Of a stretch of 23,817 nucleotides of DNA, positions 19,521 to 23,817 are shown piece after piece (within the stretch, counting starts at the first letter, position 1; every line of letters starts with the position of its first letter). The stretch spans positions 1 to 23,817 of the forward strand of contig CAIIXF020000318.1 of assembly GCA_903813345.2 (NCBI GenBank), given 5' to 3'. Made by a program: the position numbers and the translations under genes. The stretch comes from Owenia fusiformis (Eukaryota > Annelida > Polychaeta > Sabellida > Oweniidae). Under the pieces are notes generated by a model. That model made no database searches. It had not been told where the DNA came from and saw only the letters and a program-made list of their open reading frames with translations.

Positions 19521-19531
19521 GCCGCCATCTT
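19521..19531 (-). promoter_or_regulatory. YY1-like motif
   Basis: GCCGCCATCTT, read on the minus strand as AAGATGGCGGC, is the core of the YY1 consensus. The embedded ATG opens only four codons before a stop, so it is not a start codon. No other promoter signal is evident nearby. Confidence 0.25.
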
Positions 19532-19998
19532 ACTTAAATCATTTGTAATTTTTTTCCATGTACACTCCCCTCCATAAGTTTTGGCAACCTTTGCTCCCCC
19601 ATAATGAACCACGTGTTAAAGCCTCTTTACTTTTGAATTTTTATTGACTTAACCTGCGATGAAGATACTTATACTATTGATGGAAACGTAATTTGAATTT
19701 ATTTCCAATACCTCCAAATGTTCTCAATTTTTTCATCAATTACAATAGGTCGAAAATTGATGATAAATTTCATGAATTTTTGAAAATCGACATTCCCATG
19801 TTAACCAATTGGAAATGGTAGGCTTGCCGCAAGTCATGTGACAGAAGATCCATCACTCCGAGTACTTGCAAAAAATACAAGTTGGGTAGGCAATTGAATT
19901 TGCTAACTTTATTTACAAGAAATTGATACGTTTCTTCAGGTTCAACAAAATTATAGGTCTTTAAAGTCAAAATTGTTTTTTAAAAAAACTCTCCTATT

Positions 19999-20006
19999 GA
20001 AATAAC
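19999..20006 (+). repeat. Left target-site duplication of the hAT element
   Basis: GAAATAAC immediately precedes TAGGGCTGTC and is repeated exactly at the right end (20874-20881). Eight bases is the hallmark length for hAT transposition. Confidence 0.85.
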
Positions 20007-20873
20007 TAGGGCTGTCGATGGTTTACCGGTTAATGGTTAACCGCCGATAGTAGCTTACTCGAGTAAGAAATTTTCACTCAAATAAGTTGACCGTAAATAT
20101 TTAATCTTATTTATATTATTAATTCCCCTTAATCTGTTTGTTTTTCTCAAATGCCAGGGTTACATGTCAAGCTGAAGCAATGTGACTGGCTCGATAGTTT
20201 TGGCGCTAAAAATAAATCCCTCATAATTTACCAATCAGCAGTCAATATTGGATCCAGTTAGGCTTCATACGTCACATAATTCTTTAAAAACGCAATCAGA
20301 AACATTTTAATCCTTTACGTATTCCTATATCCGTTTCCAAGTGTCAACCGCTCATGTGTCAGATTATTACTTCCTGATCAGAAACATTGTAATCCTTATC
20401 GTTACTTCCCTCGAAAGTATGTGTTGGTTTTAATTTTAATTTAATAAGACAAACCTGACTGGGAGATACGATCATGAAGTTATATTCATGATCGTATTGT
20501 TTTTGTCAGTACGAGCTTATATGTCAAAGCTTTGATATTGTGAAAATCAAATTGCAAACAAACCAAAATCGAGTGCCATTCTTTCTATTATTACGCGTTT
20601 ATCGTATTTAAACTAAAGGATAACCAATGTGGAATGTAACTCAAGGGTAGTGTAACTGTAAAACCAATATGGTAGAGCTTGACTATTTTGAGAAATAAAC
20701 ACGGATTAATCATTTTTCAAATTATTTCCGATAGAATTTACCCCGGGGAAATAATGTATTTTTCAAATCCTTCTTTGAAATCATTGAGTAATTCTTTTTG
20801 TCAGTTAACCGACTTTAACCGTCAAATCTTCAGTTAATCGACCAATGATTTTTGCTGTAAATTGACACCATTA
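20007..20873 (+). mobile_element. Non-autonomous hAT element, 867 bp
   Basis: It starts TAGGGCTGTCGATGG and ends, on the opposite strand, TAATGGTGTCAATTT: imperfect terminal inverted repeats sharing TGTC and 9 of the first 13 positions, with the hAT-typical start. Subterminal GGTTAA/TTAACC words crowd both ends (GGTTTACCGGTTAATGGTTA on the left; CAGTTAACCG, TTTAACCG and CAGTTAATCG on the right), as expected for transposase-binding sites. Inside are the 14-bp palindrome CTTACTCGAGTAAG (20054-20067), a perfect hairpin at 20466-20497 and an internal duplication of CAGAAACATT with TAATCCTT (near 20298 and 20379). No transposase frame is present, so it must be mobilised in trans. It is flanked by exact 8-bp duplications. 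Confidence 0.85.
20466..20497. repeat. Perfect 13-bp hairpin inside the hAT element
   Basis: Arms ATACGATCATGAA (20466-20478) and TTCATGATCGTAT (20485-20497) are exact, with a 6-nt GTTATA loop. It lies close to the middle of the element. Confidence 0.9.
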
Positions 20874-20881
20874 GAAATAAC
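20874..20881 (+). repeat. Right target-site duplication of the hAT element
   Basis: GAAATAAC, an exact match to 19999-20006, lies directly after the element's terminal CACCATTA. Confidence 0.85.
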
Positions 20882-21274
20882 ACAGGAGGCGAAAATTGAT
20901 TTTCAAAAATGACTTTAAAGCTCTGCATCTTTAGTATTCATCAAGTAAACTAAACACTTAGTGTACAAAAAGTTAGACAATTAAATTTTCTATATAAACA
21001 TATTTTTTGCTGAATCTTTTACGGAATAGATATCTTTATTTCTGATTTGCCCCGAACCCACCATTTCCCATTGATTTACATGGGAATGACGATTTTCAAA
21101 AATTCATCACCGGACGATTTCATTGTTTTGTATAGCTAATTGCATCGCATAGTATAAATAACCATTCGTAACACACCATTAAACTAACTGTCAACATTGG
21201 ATTTACTTTATCGTGAAAGTATAAATATAAAATAGAAGAGCTAGCTTATTATTTTCAAAGTCAACAATAATTTA

Positions 21275-21352
21275 GATCATTTATAACACGATGCCCATGT
21301 CAAGCAGCGTGCCTACTAGGCACGCAGTTTGAAACTCTGACAAACTGCGCGC
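21275..21352 (+). repeat. Left terminal inverted repeat of the ~1.19-kb element
   Basis: Outer part GATGCCCATGTCAAGC (21290-21305) matches the complement of GCTTGACATGGGCACC at the right end. The inner part carries CACGCAGTTTG and CAAACTGCGCGC as a hairpin pair around 21319-21352. Confidence 0.75.
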
Positions 21353-22383
21353 ATATTCCAAAATGTGAGACGGGGAGGTGACGACTCCCAAAAAGAGCCA
21401 AAATACGAAAAATACAAGGTTAGTATCGTTCTAAAGATAGTACCATTCTGTGAAGATGAACTTAATTTACTCATAGTACTCAATGTTTTTCCCGATGTAA
21501 ACCTAGTTATTCAGCCATTGTGTCTGTGTATGCAAGAATATATAGGATCACTCCATCTGATTAAAACAGCAAAGTTTGTGTTCAAAACGATAATACGCCA
21601 TAAACGTGATTTAAACATTTTTCTTGTCAAACTGCCGCCTATATTCACATGTATTTCCCAAACTGCGTGCCTAATATTTCAAAACTGCTTGCCTATCCAA
21701 GTTTGTTTTGTATTATTAGAAAACATAAGCCCCATACAAGGCACATATGTGTCTAATAGTAGAACCCCATAATTGAAACACTATAAGAGTCCATCCACCA
21801 AGATGGTGATCTGAAAATAAATGTTTTTTTCGTTCCCAACTTAATTGTCACTTCTATTATACATTTTGACTTTCAATATGAAAATCTCATAAAATCTGAC
21901 GATAAAGCAAAATTTCCAAAGCTACATCGAAAACACCTACACGTACCTCTGTAGAAATTCCAATGATAATATGTAGTTTTAATAGTGTATGCGCACAGAT
22001 TGTAATTTCTGGCTAAAATAGGCGCGCAGTTTGTGGTTTATTTCTTTTCAATCTCCTGATTATCTGTTTTATTTCGAAATATTTTGAAGTAAACATGATA
22101 AATGTGTAAGGAATTAAATATAAAACGAGTCTGAAGTATTTGTCATTTATGTTTAAAGTGCTAGATCGATTTACGTATAAATTCCCATTAAATCAGTGAC
22201 GAAAATGCCATTTATCTGCTTATGTTTTGAAACTAAGATTCATTTGCACACAGTTTTTGCTAGTATTTGCAAGATTCGTATATTCGCCACAGAATGAACG
22301 CATTGAACAAGAAAACAATGCAGGATAAATGTCTTTAAATAACGTTTCAAAATACAGACTCCAACTTAAATGATCCAATGCTC

Positions 22384-22463
22384 TTAGGCACGCAGTTTGT
22401 GATGGAAACAAACTGCGGGCCTAAGTAGGCGCGCAGCTTGACATGGGCACCGTGTATAAGATC
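22384..22463 (-). repeat. Right terminal inverted repeat of the ~1.19-kb element
   Basis: TTAGGCACGCAGTTTG and CAAACTGCGGGCCTAA form a hairpin, followed by GTAGGCGCGCAGCTTGACAT and GGGCACC, mirroring the left end with scattered substitutions. Confidence 0.75.
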
Positions 22464-23010
22464 AAAGATAGAATTAAAACATTTTTACACTAAAAACCCT
22501 ACTGTTTTTTTAACAATCCGTCTGTCTTTAGAAGCTCAAATAAGAAAAGTTAGACGCCAACCCCCAAAATGATGATATTTTACCTTTCTAGGTATGATAA
22601 ACTATGAATTAAAAGTTTGATGTTTCTAAATCATTTCAATATATATTTGGCTGCTTTAGAATACAATTTATAATATCGATTTGTTCGCACATTTTACATT
22701 ATATTGACCTTTTACTTCCCCACTTTGTCCGGATCTCTGAAAGCAAATCAATGTGAAATTAGTGACAGAAGTATATTGTTTAATTGCACTATTTTGTACT
22801 TATCATTTTGGAATATATACAGTTTGATAAACCCGTTAAATATGCATTGCTACCAAATAGTCTACAACCTTCAAATTCATGGTTTTATGGTAGTATCAGT
22901 GATAATAACAAAAGTCGGTCTGAACTCTATAGTTTCACTTTACTTTGAACTGGTCTGATTTGAACGAGGGAAAAGTTTAATATGAGAAATTAAAATATCC
23001 TTATACTTAC
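22464..23010. other. AT-rich stretch, probably intron on the minus strand
   Basis: No gene is supported. If the exon at 23011-23116 is real, this is its downstream intron, beginning with GTAAGTATAAGG on the minus strand (22999-23010). The open frame at 22704-22958 is AT-rich and unrecognised. Confidence 0.5.
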
Positions 23011-23116
23011 GTCGGCGGGGGAAACGTAAAAGGAAACGGTTTACACTTTCGGCAACATGTTCCTGGAATGGCATTTTCGTAACCAAAAAGACAAGGCGGA
23101 CAAGGTTCTCCGCAAT
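23011..23116 (-). CDS. Internal exon encoding a cysteine-rich, VWC-like module
   Basis: On the minus strand an acceptor (TTTACTTTTAG) precedes and a consensus donor (GAC/GTAAGT) follows a 106-bp exon. One frame is fully open: two bases, 34 codons, two bases. The 34 residues have cysteines at 1, 5, 8, 20, 21 and 24, in the pattern CxxxCxxC, eleven residues, CCxxC, with PGTCCRKCKP after the gap and a proline/phenylalanine-rich tail (FPFTFPPP). CxxC followed by a CCxxC pair resembles the C-terminal half of von Willebrand factor type C domains of secreted or matrix proteins; other short cysteine-rich extracellular repeats are possible. Base composition is clearly richer in G+C than the flanking introns. 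One other frame is also open without cysteines, so the frame choice rests on the cysteine pattern. Partner exons are not identified: preceding ones should lie beyond the right edge or unseen in 23117-23817. Gene name unknown. Confidence 0.6.
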
Positions 23117-23817
23117 CTAAAAGTAAATGATTATATAAAATTAATTGAAAATATTTGTAGCAATGGACGTCGAACTTTTTAAATACAGAATGGAGGTTGT
23201 CAAAGCGTTCTATCGATCTGTGAATTTTCAGATATAACCATTTCCTTAAACTACAAACACACTTTTAATCACAACTTTTGGAGCTATATGTTTATCAGAA
23301 GGGTGTCCTATTTGATTTTGTCTATACGTTTCCAGGTTAACCCTTCGTTGAATTAATTTTAACATTTCTGGGATAATTGTTGCTACAAAATGTCGAACTG
23401 TTCATGTTGAAGATATTCCAGGAAATATAAGGCAACCATTTTAATTTTTTAATCCAAATGTCTGTAGTCTTCTTTAGGCATTTCAAGGCATACCGCTTGG
23501 TTTTTCGACCTAAAATCTTGACTATAATATAAAGTAAGAGAAGGGAAAGCCCATGAGCTTAGGATACCAAACATGATTACGTGTCTTGCTTACCACTCTT
23601 TTGGATTATTTAACAAAACAGTACTCTTGACATTGAAAAGACATCGTCAGTCTATGGGCCATTAAAGCAAAAAAATAGAGAATATTTTATACGAGCAATC
23701 ATGTTTGTAAACAAAAAAACAATGTAATCCATTTTGGTGGAAACCCCTTTCACCCCAGGCCTTGTTATAAGGATCTCATTCTATGTTTAAAATAGACCAA
23801 TTCAAATAATTATGAGA
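23117..23817. other. Probable intron upstream of the cysteine-rich exon
   Basis: AT-rich with frequent stops and no cysteine-rich frame. A donor-like GTAAGC on the minus strand near 23587-23592 is not attached to a convincing open stretch. Confidence 0.5.

Larger units (their letters stand above)
19772..21107. mobile_element. Long palindromic (foldback-type) element split by a hAT insertion
   Basis: The left arm 19772-19998 and right arm 20882-21107 are inverted copies. The outer 47 bp (19772-19818 against 21061-21107) differ at only a few positions and share ACATGGGAATG and CGATTTTCAAAAATTCAT (with CGACATTCCCATGTTAA on the left). Further in, paired words GTTAG, TATTTTTTGC, TGACTTTAAAG and AGGAG keep the same order and spacing. 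Similarity probably continues outward with an indel (ATAGTATAAGTATC against ATAGTATAAATAAC, about 19660-19680 and 21145-21165), so the true ends are uncertain. Removing the hAT element leaves an almost complete palindrome of at least 460 bp with GAAATAAC near its centre. No transposase is visible. The minus-strand frame 19770-19970 is one arm; the matching frame of the other arm has stops and mostly replacement changes. Confidence 0.75.
21275..22463. mobile_element. ~1.19-kb element with long complex terminal inverted repeats
   Basis: The left end 21275-21352 and right end 22384-22463 are inverted copies. Both contain, from outside in, GATC, a TATA..CACG stretch, TGCCCATGTCAAGC, a GCG.GCCTACT..TAGGC.CGCAGTTTG palindromic block, and an inward-facing CAAACTGCG. 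The word TAGGC(A/G)CGCAGTTTG or its complement also recurs inside at about 21658, 21682 and 22018. Each end can itself fold (GCACGCAGTTTG against CAAACTGCGCGC), giving a compound hairpin. No transposase or recognisable protein is inside. The longest frame, 21365-21772, begins with GTG rather than ATG, its predicted protein matches nothing I know, and I treat it as chance. No target duplication could be fixed, so the exact ends are uncertain by some tens of bases. Confidence 0.7.

Noticed and set aside
18411-19592. Tc1/mariner-like inverted ends (ACAGGTTGGGCCAAAACATA at 18411 and CTCCATAAGTTTTGGCAACC at about 19569)
   Set aside because: The words are similar in inverted orientation, but there is no TA duplication at the right end, no transposase, and similarity is limited to about 20 bp with gaps.
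19770-19970. 66-codon minus-strand frame in the foldback arm
   Set aside because: The matching region of the other arm has in-frame stops, and the differences are mostly replacement changes, so there is no sign of coding constraint.
21365-21772. The longest open frame in the window (135 codons, plus strand)
   Set aside because: It starts with GTG, the nearby ATG at 21363 is followed at once by a stop, composition follows the AT-rich background, and it spans internal copies of the transposon's terminal word.

Overview
This is an AT-rich, gene-poor stretch of a eukaryotic nuclear genome, most likely an animal. Two things point to an animal: a minus-strand exon at 23011-23116, bounded by consensus splice sites, encodes a cysteine-rich module of the kind found in extracellular proteins; and the rest is layered satellite and non-autonomous transposon DNA. 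A marine invertebrate such as a mollusc is a plausible guess from the repeat style, but nothing here proves the phylum. I see no bacterial-type genes, rRNA, tRNA or CRISPR array.

Region 1-14990 is one large repeat territory. Its basic brick is a subrepeat of about 476 bp whose head reads CCCATTGAC(A/T)TAACATGGG. Bricks are grouped into composite units. Four composites of 1717-1728 bp (5553-12443) are arranged head to tail and share a diagnostic internal fusion. More diverged composites lie before (3753-5552) and after (12444-14463). Three nearly identical 717-bp units (1601-3752) are diverged relatives with the same 3' tail. Between blocks sit (AAT)n tracts with perfect hairpins (arms AGACTCCAGAT/ATCTGGAGTCT): 3 at 1465-1599, 1 at 5523-5547 and 9 at 14485-14987. 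The bricks contain recurring palindromes and words matching animal transcription-factor motifs. The 60-95-codon open frames inside the bricks are by-products of repetition, not convincing genes.

Region 15000-15610 changes character. It has five copies of a 20-bp double palindrome (15135-15257), an NRF-1-like palindrome, a TATAAATAG box and a CAAG/GTAAG splice-donor-like site, followed by a 40-codon open frame (15484-15606). Together these could be a promoter and first exon, but this is unproven.

Region 15610-19560 is mostly single-copy AT-rich DNA. It has scattered perfect palindromes, a candidate first coding exon (18023-18098, ending at GTAAGTG) and a dense cluster of ATATGCA words (18929-19362) with a diverged inverted relative at 16840-17040.

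Region 19560-22465 is a nest of mobile elements. A long palindromic (foldback) element has arms at 19772-19998 and 20882-21107. An 867-bp non-autonomous hAT element (20007-20873) with a perfect 8-bp target duplication (GAAATAAC) sits almost exactly at its centre. Next to it is a separate ~1.19-kb element with about 80-bp complex terminal inverted repeats (21275-22463), seeded inside with the same GCGCAGTTTG word.

Region 22465-23817 is intronic or flanking DNA around the only well-supported exon. Genes are therefore at best at the edges of the window; the body is satellite and transposon DNA.
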